Part shown: one piece after another, positions 57,457 to 64,000 of the stretch
Layout: each line of letters starts with the position of its first letter
Numbering within the stretch: the first letter of the stretch is position 1
DNA from: JAODBQ01 sp047602055
GTDB lineage: Bacteria > Actinomycetota > Acidimicrobiia > Acidimicrobiales > Ilumatobacteraceae
NCBI GenBank assembly: GCA_047602055.1
Contig: JASGIG010000001.1
Span: forward strand, 992,001 to 1,056,000
DNA: 64,000 nt
Direction: 5' to 3'
Notes under the pieces: model-generated
Told to the model about the DNA's origin: nothing
Seen by the model: only the letters and a program-made list of their open reading frames with translations
The model's database searches: none
Made by a program: the position numbers and the translations under genes

Positions 57457-58526
57457 TGGCCGCGATGTACGGCGCGGACGCGGATGAGCTGGTGCGGATC
57501 GCCGCCGAGTTCGACCGGACCGCCACCGAGCTCGACGGCGAGGGCGGCACGCTCACCCGCTTTCTGAACGGCATCCAGTGGTTGGGTGACGTGGCCACGA
57601 GTTACCTGCACCAGTGGACAGGCGTGAGCATCCCTCGCCTGAACGCGTCGACGAGCTTCCTCCGAGAGGCCGCCAACCAGCTCCGGGCCAACTCCGCGCA
57701 GCAACGAGCGGTCAGCAACGCCAACGGCACACGTGGCCAGGGCACCGGTGTGTGGGTGCACGCCGGGAGGACGGCGACGCCGGGCGCGCCGCGCCGTGGC
57801 GGCCTCTTCGCCAGCGGTGGATTCTTCGATCTGAGCCATCTGTCGATGACTGGCGGTGGCGGGGGATCGAACCTGGGGATCGATCGGTTCCTCAACGGGC
57901 CGGGCGGCTCGCGCGGCCCGACGATGTCGTACGACCAGACGTGGAACGGCCCGTCGGCCGACGTCGCGGCGTGGCGATTCTCGCGAGAGGGCAGCCGTCA
58001 GGTCGGCGACATTGCGCTTGCTGGATCGGTGAGCGTCGCTGTCTTGGCGGCGCGAGCGGCGACGTCGGCCAACCTGCACGTTGGTCTCGACGGCGTCAAC
58101 GCTGGCGTGGGTGCAAGCGCTGGCGCGTACTACTTCGATGCCAAGGCACAGGGCTCGGCCACCTACGGAGCGGCCACGCTGGCAGGATCGGCGCGGGTGA
58201 TGGAGGGTGCCGAGGCCAGCGCGTCGGCGAGCGTTGGGATCGGTAAGGAGGGTCTCAGCGCGAAGGCAAGGGCTGGTGGTGTCGCCGGCCTCCAGGCCAG
58301 CGCCGATGGTTCGATCGACGTCGGAGGTGTCGGCGTCGGCGGCAGAGCAACAGGCATCGTCGGTGTCGCGGCCAACGCCAGCGCCGAAGCATCGGTGTCG
58401 CTGACTCAAGTGAAGGCGCATGTGGAGATCGCCGCGGCCCTCGGTATCGGTGGCGGCGTGTCGTTCGATGTGAACGTGGAACCCAAGAAGATCCTCAAGG
58501 AGATCTCGTCATGGCACTTGTTCTGA
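57456..58526 (+). CDS. WXG-like domain protein with Gly/Ala-rich C-terminus (candidate effector)
   Basis: 356 residues. Residues 1-92 parallel the hydrolase effector (MYGADADEL, ELDGEGG, W42-L-G44, LREAANQLRANSAQQRAVSNANG). Residues 95-180 are low-complexity Gly/Arg, and residues about 190-356 alternate Ala/Gly/Val/Ser in long repetitive stretches (AGSVSVAVLAARAATSANLH, SASASVGIGKEGLSAKARAGG). I do not recognise a toxin domain; the pattern could form amphipathic or fibrous structure. Start could also be ATG 57465. It overlaps the next gene by 16 nt. Confidence 0.78.
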   Translation: MAAMYGADADELVRIAAEFDRTATELDGEGGTLTRFLNGIQWLGDVATSYLHQWTGVSIPRLNASTSFLREAANQLRANSAQQRAVSNANGTRGQGTGVWVHAGRTATPGAPRRGGLFASGGFFDLSHLSMTGGGGGSNLGIDRFLNGPGGSRGPTMSYDQTWNGPSADVAAWRFSREGSRQVGDIALAGSVSVAVLAARAATSANLHVGLDGVNAGVGASAGAYYFDAKAQGSATYGAATLAGSARVMEGAEASASASVGIGKEGLSAKARAGGVAGLQASADGSIDVGGVGVGGRATGIVGVAANASAEASVSLTQVKAHVEIAAALGIGGGVSFDVNVEPKKILKEISSWHLF

Positions 58527-58990
58527 TCCCGTCGGAAGCTGTCCCGCCGCCTGCGCCGGTCGCACTGGATCTGCCGGATGGGTGGGCGATCTCCGCTGCT
58601 CCTGGCGTGACGGCGATCGCGGCGGTCCCGCTCGAAGCGGGACGATTCCGCGTCAACGTGGTGATCACCCATGTCCGCGTGCAGGGGGATGCCAGCCTTG
58701 CGGATCTGGTGGCGGGAGCGCGAGCCGGATTGGCCGAGCTCGCCGATCTCGAAGGTGGCGACGATCGGTTCGTCGAGCGCGATGGCGTTCCTGCAGTGGT
58801 CCGTGAGGTCGCGTTCACCGATCCGGATTCCGGGCTCGGCCTCTACCAACTGCAGCTTCAGATGCTCGTCCAGGTCGGTGCTGGCGTCGCCGACTTGGTG
58901 ACCCTCAGTGGGACATGTGCCGGTGACCAACTCGAATACGTGCCGATGCTCCGTTCGATCGCCGAGTCGCTGAGGCCGACGGTGGTCTGA
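58511..58990 (+). CDS. small DcrB/LpqN-like protein, candidate effector chaperone or immunity protein
   Basis: 159 residues, no signal peptide or membrane segment. The pattern of VALDLPDGWAISAAPG, PLEAGRFRVNVVITHVRVQG and QLQMLVQVGAGVADLVTLSGTC with LRSIAESLRP matches the DcrB/PsbP-like (DUF1795, LpqN) fold. It begins 16 nt inside the effector gene, so it is made with it. DUF1795 proteins chaperone effectors in type VI systems; whether this one does so for a type VII effector is inference. Confidence 0.6.
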   Translation: MALVLIPSEAVPPPAPVALDLPDGWAISAAPGVTAIAAVPLEAGRFRVNVVITHVRVQGDASLADLVAGARAGLAELADLEGGDDRFVERDGVPAVVREVAFTDPDSGLGLYQLQLQMLVQVGAGVADLVTLSGTCAGDQLEYVPMLRSIAESLRPTVV

Positions 58991-59062
58991 GCCGTCGCAG
59001 CTCCGGCTGCTGCGGTGTCGCCGGCCTCGAGTCGTGCCTGTCCTCGCGTCCGTGTCGAGGTG

Positions 59063-59725
59063 TCAAGCCCACGCAGTCACCTCCGCCCGGATCTGTTGGA
59101 CGAGCTTCTTGGACAGCAGGTCGTTGAGGAAGAGCGTGACGGCCGCCGGGTTGCCATCGTCGGGGTCGATTGCCTGGACTTGGAGCCCGGGGGCACCACC
59201 GAGCAGCCCTCCTACCTTGATCGGGACGATCCCGCGGATGTCTTGATGGCGCATCACCCCCACAGCGTTGAGCGTGACGGGGCTCGTTCGGTCGCGGGGA
59301 CTGATGTACGAGGCCACCACCAGGTGGTCCGGAAACCCCGCCAACACGGATGTTGCGATAGGTCCCTTGCCCTTCAGTTTGGATCCCGATGAGGCGTGCG
59401 CCTGTGGTGTTCCGAAGTCCTCGAGGAATGCTTGGACGCCGCGACACTTCCGATCCCCAACGTCGCTCTGAACGTCCGCATCATGGATGATCCGCTCGAC
59501 GAGGCCGGCAACGATCGCAAATCCGTTCTCTCCCTTGACTGAGTAGGTCTCGTCCATCCACTCTCGATAGCCACGATCCCGATAGGTGGACTCCGCCCAC
59601 GTCTTGAACGCTATCCGCGTCCAGTCACGTAATGTCGGAGACCGATCGTCGTCCTCTGCCCACCCCGCCTCTTGCGCGATCGCCGCGCGAACCGCGAGAT
59701 TGCTCGTCAAGTTCTGCCAAATCAC
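59063..59725 (-). CDS. unknown protein, 220 residues
   Basis: I do not recognise a family. GTG start at 59725. The N-half is helical and charged (NLAVRAAIAQEAGWAEDDDRSPTLRDWTRIAFKTWAEST); the C-half has beta stretches (ATSVLAGFPDHLVVASYISP, TPVTLNAVGVMRHQDIRGIVPIKVGGLLGG, AAVTLFLNDLLSKKLVQQIR). No signal peptide or membrane segment. It converges with the chaperone-like gene (72 bp). Its first 101 bp overlap the methyltransferase gene's end in another frame, so the start is uncertain; a shorter protein is possible. Confidence 0.55.
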   Translation of the reverse strand: MIWQNLTSNLAVRAAIAQEAGWAEDDDRSPTLRDWTRIAFKTWAESTYRDRGYREWMDETYSVKGENGFAIVAGLVERIIHDADVQSDVGDRKCRGVQAFLEDFGTPQAHASSGSKLKGKGPIATSVLAGFPDHLVVASYISPRDRTSPVTLNAVGVMRHQDIRGIVPIKVGGLLGGAPGLQVQAIDPDDGNPAAVTLFLNDLLSKKLVQQIRAEVTAWA

Positions 59726-60380
59726 CTTGTATTCCGTCCTCCATATTCAGATGGCGAATGTCCGTCCCGCCGGTTGATGCCTCGTACACGAAGAGGCTGC
59801 TGACGCCACCGATCACAGCGTCGGGCGGGCGGTCAGCGGTGAACGGACGATGCGCGGCCCGGGCCGCCAGCAGCGGAGCGAACGCAGCGTGAAAGGCGAT
59901 GAATCGGGCGATCTGCCGGCGAGAGACGCCCACCGCCCGCTTCGCCCGGCACACCCGCCAGATGCTGGCCCCGGGGTGCGGGGTGACGACCACCACCCGG
60001 CCGTCAGGCGTACAGCGTGAGCGGAGATCGCTCAGGGCCGCGTCCGCGTCGTCGGTCAGGTGGATGACGTTGGCCGCGACGACCGCGTCGAAGCGTTGCG
60101 CCGGATCGAGCTGGTCGATGCGGTCGGCGGTGATCGTTGCCGTCGGGCAGCGCTGACCGAGTGCCGCACGCATGTGTTCGTCCGGCTCGGCCGCGATCAC
60201 GGAGAGACCGGAGGCGAGCAACGCGCTCGTGCACAGGCCCGTACCGGCACCGACCTCGAGCACATTGGTGGCGCTCGGCACGTGCTCGACGACGGCCGCG
60301 CCGACCGCCCGGGTCAGCTGGTCGTCCCAGAGCCGGTCGTAGAAGCGCCGGTAGATCCGCCACGCCAGGCCGTTCGACAC
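59625..60380 (-). CDS. class I SAM-dependent methyltransferase
   Basis: GTG at 60380, 251 residues. Rossmann core: TNVLEVGAGTGLCTSALL (motif I, SAM), VIAAEPDEHMRAAL, FDAVVAANVIHLTDDADAAL and VVVVTPHPG. The last 40 residues (after GGTDIRHLNME) are an arginine-rich tail overlapping the unknown gene, so the true C-terminus may be shorter. Substrate unknown. The gene sits between a small membrane protein and the unknown gene. Confidence 0.78.
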   Translation of the reverse strand: MSNGLAWRIYRRFYDRLWDDQLTRAVGAAVVEHVPSATNVLEVGAGTGLCTSALLASGLSVIAAEPDEHMRAALGQRCPTATITADRIDQLDPAQRFDAVVAANVIHLTDDADAALSDLRSRCTPDGRVVVVTPHPGASIWRVCRAKRAVGVSRRQIARFIAFHAAFAPLLAARAAHRPFTADRPPDAVIGGVSSLFVYEASTGGTDIRHLNMEDGIQGDLAELDEQSRGSRGDRARGGVGRGRRSVSDIT

Positions 60381-60393
60381 GCCCCGACCCAGC

Positions 60394-60576
60394 TCAGTAG
60401 ACGAGCCAGCGTCCGCCGAACAGCCACAGGTACACGAGGTAGAGCACGACGGGGATCAAGACCAGTGGCTGACCGGCGGCGACCCCGACGATCCCGATCA
60501 GTGCCCAGAACAGCGACACCATGACCTTGACCGTCATCGAGACGACGCGGCCCGTCGTTTCCAGCTTCTTTCCCAT
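60394..60576 (-). CDS. small two-helix membrane protein, 60 residues
   Basis: ATG at 60576 preceded by GGGAGG (revcomp of cctccc at 60586-60591). Two hydrophobic segments (VSMTVKVMVSLFWALIGIVGV and PLVLIPVVLYLVYLWLFGG). No recognised family; possibly a small regulatory membrane protein. It follows the terminator at 60640-60681 and precedes the methyltransferase by 13 bp. Confidence 0.6.
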   Translation of the reverse strand: MGKKLETTGRVVSMTVKVMVSLFWALIGIVGVAAGQPLVLIPVVLYLVYLWLFGGRWLVY

Positions 60577-60639
60577 TGTTGAGCCTCCCGCTCATTGGTC
60601 GATGGTTGGAATTGAAGTGAATTAATGATCGGGGTACAA

Positions 60640-60681
60640 GACCCCTACCGACATGTGTCGTGGCACATGTCGGTAGGGGTC
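60640..60681. terminator. 18-bp perfect hairpin terminator after the SGNH gene
   Basis: GACCCCTACCGACATGTG (60640-60657) and CACATGTCGGTAGGGGTC (60664-60681) with 6-nt loop, 7 bp past the SGNH stop at 60688. A strong intrinsic-type stem, though without a clear U-tract. Confidence 0.88.
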
Positions 60682-60687
60682 ACCAGA

Positions 60688-62143
60688 TCACAGCACGTCG
60701 ATCTGAGTTGCCTCGACGACGAGCACGGTGAACCCGAACTCGCTCTCGACGATGTCGAGGATCCGGCCCTGCACGTTCATCGTCGAGCGCGACGGAGTGA
60801 CGGGCAGTTTGGGGTCGCCGTAGATCATGTCGACGAACAGAAAGCGGTCCGGGACACCTGAGCACGTGGTGCGCATCTGGATCGAGGTGGTGCCTCGTGC
60901 AGGCGCAGTTGGCCAGGCGATCACGCAACGGGCCGAGAACGGATCGCCCACGCCGAACGAGGCGCTGCGCGTTGTCGCCGGTGGAGCCGTCGGCCGCGGT
61001 GTCGGCGCGGGCGTCGAAGGGGGGTGTCGTGGTCGTCGGCGCTGGCCGCCATGGCCGCTCGACGGTGGACGTGACCGCGGCGACGACCGCGTCGGCGATG
61101 GCGGCATGACCGGCAGCATTGGGGTGGAAGCTGCTCTGGTAGCGGAACGTGAGCCCGGTGCCGCCGCGGGTGGTTGCAACACCGTTCAGCCAGTCGTCGT
61201 TCGTCCCGCACAGTTCGTGTTGCCCGTCCCGGTACAGCGCCAGCCGATCGATGTAGTGGATGCGGGTACCACCCAGCGCCCAGTTGGCCCGATCGACAGC
61301 CTCGCGGAGCTTGTCGTTGAAGTGCTCGGCAACCCGGCCGAGCTTCTCGGTGTCACCACGCGTCACGCCTTGGCAGGCGACCTTCACCCAGGCCTGCCAC
61401 TGGTCCACCGGTGCGAAGATGCGCGGGTAGCCGACGACGAAGAGCGCGCCGCGGTCGGTCACGTGGCGGCTGACGACGTCGTAGTAGAAGTCGACGATCG
61501 ACCCGGTGCGCCCCTCGAGCCGGAGGTCACAATCGAACTGGGCGGGTTGCTCGCGTCGCGACGCACCGCAACCGGTCACTGGGGGATCGAGCAGGGCATC
61601 GATGCGCGCGTCGATGTCCGCCTCGGACGGATCGCATCCGGACAGTCCGCTGGTCACGACCGTGCCGATGTAGCCAGTCCACGTGTCGGGGATCGGCAGG
61701 CAATCGCTGATGAGGTCGGCGAAGCCGATGTCGTTGCCACCGAACGACATCGTGATGACATCGACCGGGTCTGGCCCACCCTGGTCCACGCCCCATTGCC
61801 AAAGCGACGCCTTGTCACCCGAGTCGGGCCGGGCGTTGAAGTAGTCCTCCACCAGATGCCCCGTGCACGCCGTGAACGTGACCGAGCCAATCGGCCACCC
61901 GTCGTTGCGCAGGCGGGCTACGGCCTGCGGACCGTAGGCGTCGTCGGACTGCGCACACGCACCGACGTTGCCGAAGACTCCCTCGCCCGACGAGTACGAA
62001 TCGCCGGCAGACTGCCAAGAGAGTTCCGGTTCGAGCACAGCGGCCGGCGCGTGGGACGCGATGTCGGCCGAGTACGCGTGCAGCGGCGCCGGGACAGCGA
62101 CAGCCAGCGCGGCTGCGGTGATAACAGCAAGTGCCCGGATCAT
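60688..62143 (-). CDS. secreted SGNH/GDSL hydrolase, apparent frameshift at a G6 run (61019-61024)
   Basis: ATG 62143 overlaps the lipoprotein stop (ATGA). Signal peptide 1-24 (VITAAALAVAVPAPLHA). SGNH motifs: SAGDSYSSGEG (S49), TMSFGGNDIGF, and SSFHPNAAGHAAIADA with catalytic His. The Pro/Thr linker at TTTTPP meets a G6 run (C6 on this strand); after it the original frame turns Arg-rich, while the neighbouring frame gives a Pro/Thr-rich linker (TPAPTPRPTAPP) and a domain (FGVGDPFSARCVIAW ... FLFVDMIYGD ... VLVVEATQIDVL). One indel restores one protein. Esterase or lipase activity is inferred. Confidence 0.78.
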
Positions 62144-62697
62144 CGGACGCCCAGCTCTTGGAGACGCCGATTGGCGAGCTGCCATTGCCACGCGAATGCT
62201 GGGAGAGCTTGCTCGTACGCGGCCGGGTCGGCGCATGTGCCGAGCAGCGAGCCGATCATCCCGTGCAGGCTCACGAGCACCTCACCTGTCGCCGCGTCGG
62301 GCACATCCGCGGCGGCCGCGACCACGACGCCTGGCGATCCGATCCCATCGAGGGCGGCGGCGACCGCTGGACAGCTCGATGCTCCCTCCTGCCACAGCGG
62401 TTCGCTGGCCGGGACGATCGCTGCCGCGGCGTGGCCTTCGCCGCGCAACCATCGTGTCGCGTCAGCGGTGGCTGGCGGAGGGATCGCCGCGTCGGCCGGA
62501 TTGCCGTTGCCGCTGGCGACCGCGAGCTCGACGACGCGTGGGTCGGCCGGGACGACGCTTCCCACGGTGACCACGGTGTCGCTGCCTTTGCCGCCGGCAT
62601 CGTGGGAGCAGCCGGCCGCCGTCATCAGCGCCGCGCCGATGAGCGCAGCGACGCCGGCCCTCATGATCGGATGGGTTTCCCGCACGGGGGCATTCAA
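62140..62697 (-). CDS. exported lipoprotein, unknown function
   Basis: 185 residues from ATG 62697 (alternative ATG 62664, MRAGVAAL). The signal region MRAGVAALIGAALMTAAGC ends in a lipobox cysteine. The mature part is alanine-rich with no recognised domain; GTCADPAAYEQALPAFAWQWQLANRRLQEL ends it. It is coupled to the SGNH hydrolase by an ATGA overlap, suggesting joint action at the envelope. Confidence 0.65.
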   Translation of the reverse strand: MNAPVRETHPIMRAGVAALIGAALMTAAGCSHDAGGKGSDTVVTVGSVVPADPRVVELAVASGNGNPADAAIPPPATADATRWLRGEGHAAAAIVPASEPLWQEGASSCPAVAAALDGIGSPGVVVAAAADVPDAATGEVLVSLHGMIGSLLGTCADPAAYEQALPAFAWQWQLANRRLQELGVR

Positions 62698-62790
62698 CGT
62701 GGTGGGCGCGCCTCGGTGTCAGACCTGCAGAGACATGCGCGTTGGGGCATGTCGCTCGCGCCGAGCGATGCCCGTTCGGCATCCGGGCGC

Positions 62791-63999
62791 TCAGGCGTCG
62801 TCCACGGACACCGTGCGGTCGCCGAACTGCACCACGGCCGGCGGCTCGAGCGGTGACGAGCCAGTGGTGCCGTGGGAGGCGACGACCATCGAGTTGACGG
62901 TGGTGCCATTCACCGAGCCGAGATCGTCGAGCCACCACTGCGCACCGTCACAGCGCAGCCGGGCGTGTGTCTTCGACATGCTGAGCGAGTCGTCCATCAC
63001 CCGATGGTGCATGGCATGGTCGTCGTTGCTGGTGGGGTCGCGGCCGAGATACGTCGTGCGGTCGACGACCACGGTGCTCCCATCGTCGAAGGTGAGTCGC
63101 AAGGCGCCAGCGCTGGGGACTCGTCGCGGCATGGTCGTCGCGTCGACGGCCGCTGGCGCAGCAGGCTCCGACGGCGGGTGGCCCCATGAGCTGCCGGTCG
63201 CAGGCGACCCCGGCGGGGCGATCGGCGGTGGGAGTGGGCTGAGACGCGGTGGCGCCAGCGTGGCGTCGACCGTTCGTGTCCTGAGCGACGGCGCCCCGCC
63301 GCCGATCCGTACGATCTGGACGGCTGCCGACGGGTCGATCGCTCTGGCGGCATCGACGAAGCCGCGCAGCAGCGTGAGCAACTCCGTGCCGTACAGCAGC
63401 TGCGAAGCGCCCTGACTGATGCCGCGCAGGACCAGCGTCCGCGAGGCTCGACCGTCGCCGAGGTCACGGGAGCGGACCGCGGTCTCCCACCACCATGGCC
63501 GGCCGTGCCCGGACCACAGCTCGATCTGGGGCCGGGAGTCGGCGATCTGCGTGTATCGCCCCCACGACAGCTCCTCGCCCGGCTCGGGAGTGGTCAGGAC
63601 GAAGCGCCGGGCCGTCCGCCGGATGTTCGCCGCGCACGTGCTGGCCCGCATCCCCCACGTCCACTGTCGGTGAAAGATCGTGGTCCGCTTCGCGGCCCGG
63701 GTGAGGAGCGCGGAGGCGGGCACCGAACGGAGTTGGCCGGTCACGGCGACGGCGACGGGCAAGCGCTGGTTGAGCGGGAGGCGAACGGCCGGCACCGGAA
63801 CCTCGCGATCCCAGAACGGGCGCAACGCGGCAGTTCCTTGGGTCCATCCAGCCGTCGCCGCGTCGAGGTAGTGCTGGACGGCAGCGGCGACGGATGGCTG
63901 GTCCCTCACGTTCCGGACGAGTTCGTCGAGCGTGCGTACCACGGCGCGAAAGCTCCGCTGCCTCCCGGTCGTGCTCGCCGTCGTCGGCGTATGGATCAC
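62791..63999 (-). CDS. FHA-domain protein, N-terminus at or beyond the window edge
   Basis: 402 residues from a GTG at 63999; the true start may lie outside the window. N-terminal region of about 220 residues (TVRSRDLGDGRASRTLVLRGISQGASQLL) is unrecognised; a Pro-rich linker; FHA at about 290-400 (TTYLGRDPTSNDDHAMHHRVMDDSLSMSKTHARLR, DLGSVNGTTVN). The third FHA protein in this region besides the one within the ATPase. A GACATGC/GCATGTC hairpin (62732-62753) follows its end. A reader of phosphothreonine signals. Confidence 0.8.
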   Translation of the reverse strand: MIHTPTTASTTGRQRSFRAVVRTLDELVRNVRDQPSVAAAVQHYLDAATAGWTQGTAALRPFWDREVPVPAVRLPLNQRLPVAVAVTGQLRSVPASALLTRAAKRTTIFHRQWTWGMRASTCAANIRRTARRFVLTTPEPGEELSWGRYTQIADSRPQIELWSGHGRPWWWETAVRSRDLGDGRASRTLVLRGISQGASQLLYGTELLTLLRGFVDAARAIDPSAAVQIVRIGGGAPSLRTRTVDATLAPPRLSPLPPPIAPPGSPATGSSWGHPPSEPAAPAAVDATTMPRRVPSAGALRLTFDDGSTVVVDRTTYLGRDPTSNDDHAMHHRVMDDSLSMSKTHARLRCDGAQWWLDDLGSVNGTTVNSMVVASHGTTGSSPLEPPAVVQFGDRTVSVDDA

Positions 64000-64000
64000 G

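Noticed and set aside
52523..57598. A 1691-codon minus-strand open frame opposite the ATPase and effector genes
   Set aside because: The same shadow effect; the plus strand has clear Walker motifs, WXG100 domains and overlapping starts.
34454..58990. Classical ESX locus of mycobacterial type
   Set aside because: No EccB, EccD, EccE, mycosin, EspG or PE/PPE genes are visible, and the ATPase has EssC-like N-terminal domains.

Overview
The window is high-GC DNA from an actinobacterium (Actinomycetota), most likely of the class Acidimicrobiia. Supporting evidence is the acyl-CoA carboxylase beta/epsilon pair, a CopCD fusion protein, crotonyl-CoA carboxylase/reductase, PknB-type kinase and PP2C phosphatase signalling, and a WXG100/FtsK-like (type VII) secretion locus. 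The class-level placement is inference. No tRNA, rRNA, CRISPR array or intact insertion sequence was seen.

Left part (about 1-31.9 kb) is chromosomal housekeeping in short operons: an XRE regulator, a family III CoA-transferase, a small toxin-antitoxin pair, an aminotransferase, a metallophosphoesterase, an accB-accE-RDD operon, LigC-type DNA ligase, CopCD, dnaX-recR, a glycosyltransferase/phosphodiester glycosidase pair divergent from a DUF4956-VTC-CotH operon, a thiolase, a GH18 protein, crotonyl-CoA carboxylase/reductase, a subtilase, methylmalonyl-CoA epimerase, an ArsB-like permease, an AAA ATPase, an RlmI-like methyltransferase, a prepilin-type peptidase and a solute-binding lipoprotein. 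Carboxylase, thiolase, crotonyl-CoA carboxylase/reductase and epimerase fit C3/C4/C5 acyl-CoA metabolism (propionyl-, methylmalonyl- and ethylmalonyl-CoA). Gaps between these genes hold four families of dispersed, mostly palindromic intergenic repeats, plus one candidate small-RNA unit near 18.0 kb.

Right part (about 32-59 kb) is one co-directional locus that I read as a phospho-regulated type VII-like secretion system. A sensor kinase, response regulator and small secreted protein are transcribed leftward. Divergently from them run a PP2C phosphatase, an FHA/zinc-ribbon protein, an FHA-like/helical protein, a transmembrane Ser/Thr kinase, a 2189-residue membrane-anchored Ig-like/fibronectin protein, a MoxR ATPase, a DUF58 protein, a transglutaminase-like protein lacking its catalytic Cys and His, a second FHA protein and a 1452-residue EssC-like triple ATPase with ubiquitin-like and FHA domains. 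Then come two successive WXG100 + WXG-domain-effector pairs (one effector an alpha/beta hydrolase) and a small DcrB/LpqN-like protein. Most junctions are 4-nt (ATGA) or short overlaps, so the genes are probably translationally coupled. None of EccB, EccD, EccE, mycosin, EsaA, EssA or EssB is visible, so the membrane channel partners are unknown.

The far right (59-64 kb) holds a leftward set: an unknown protein, a methyltransferase, a small membrane protein, a strong terminator, a secreted SGNH hydrolase, a lipoprotein and another FHA protein cut by or ending at the window edge.

Three genes (CotH, DUF58, SGNH hydrolase) look frameshifted, each continuing in another frame with family-like sequence. 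Assembly error is the simplest explanation, but two of the breaks are in simple repeats.
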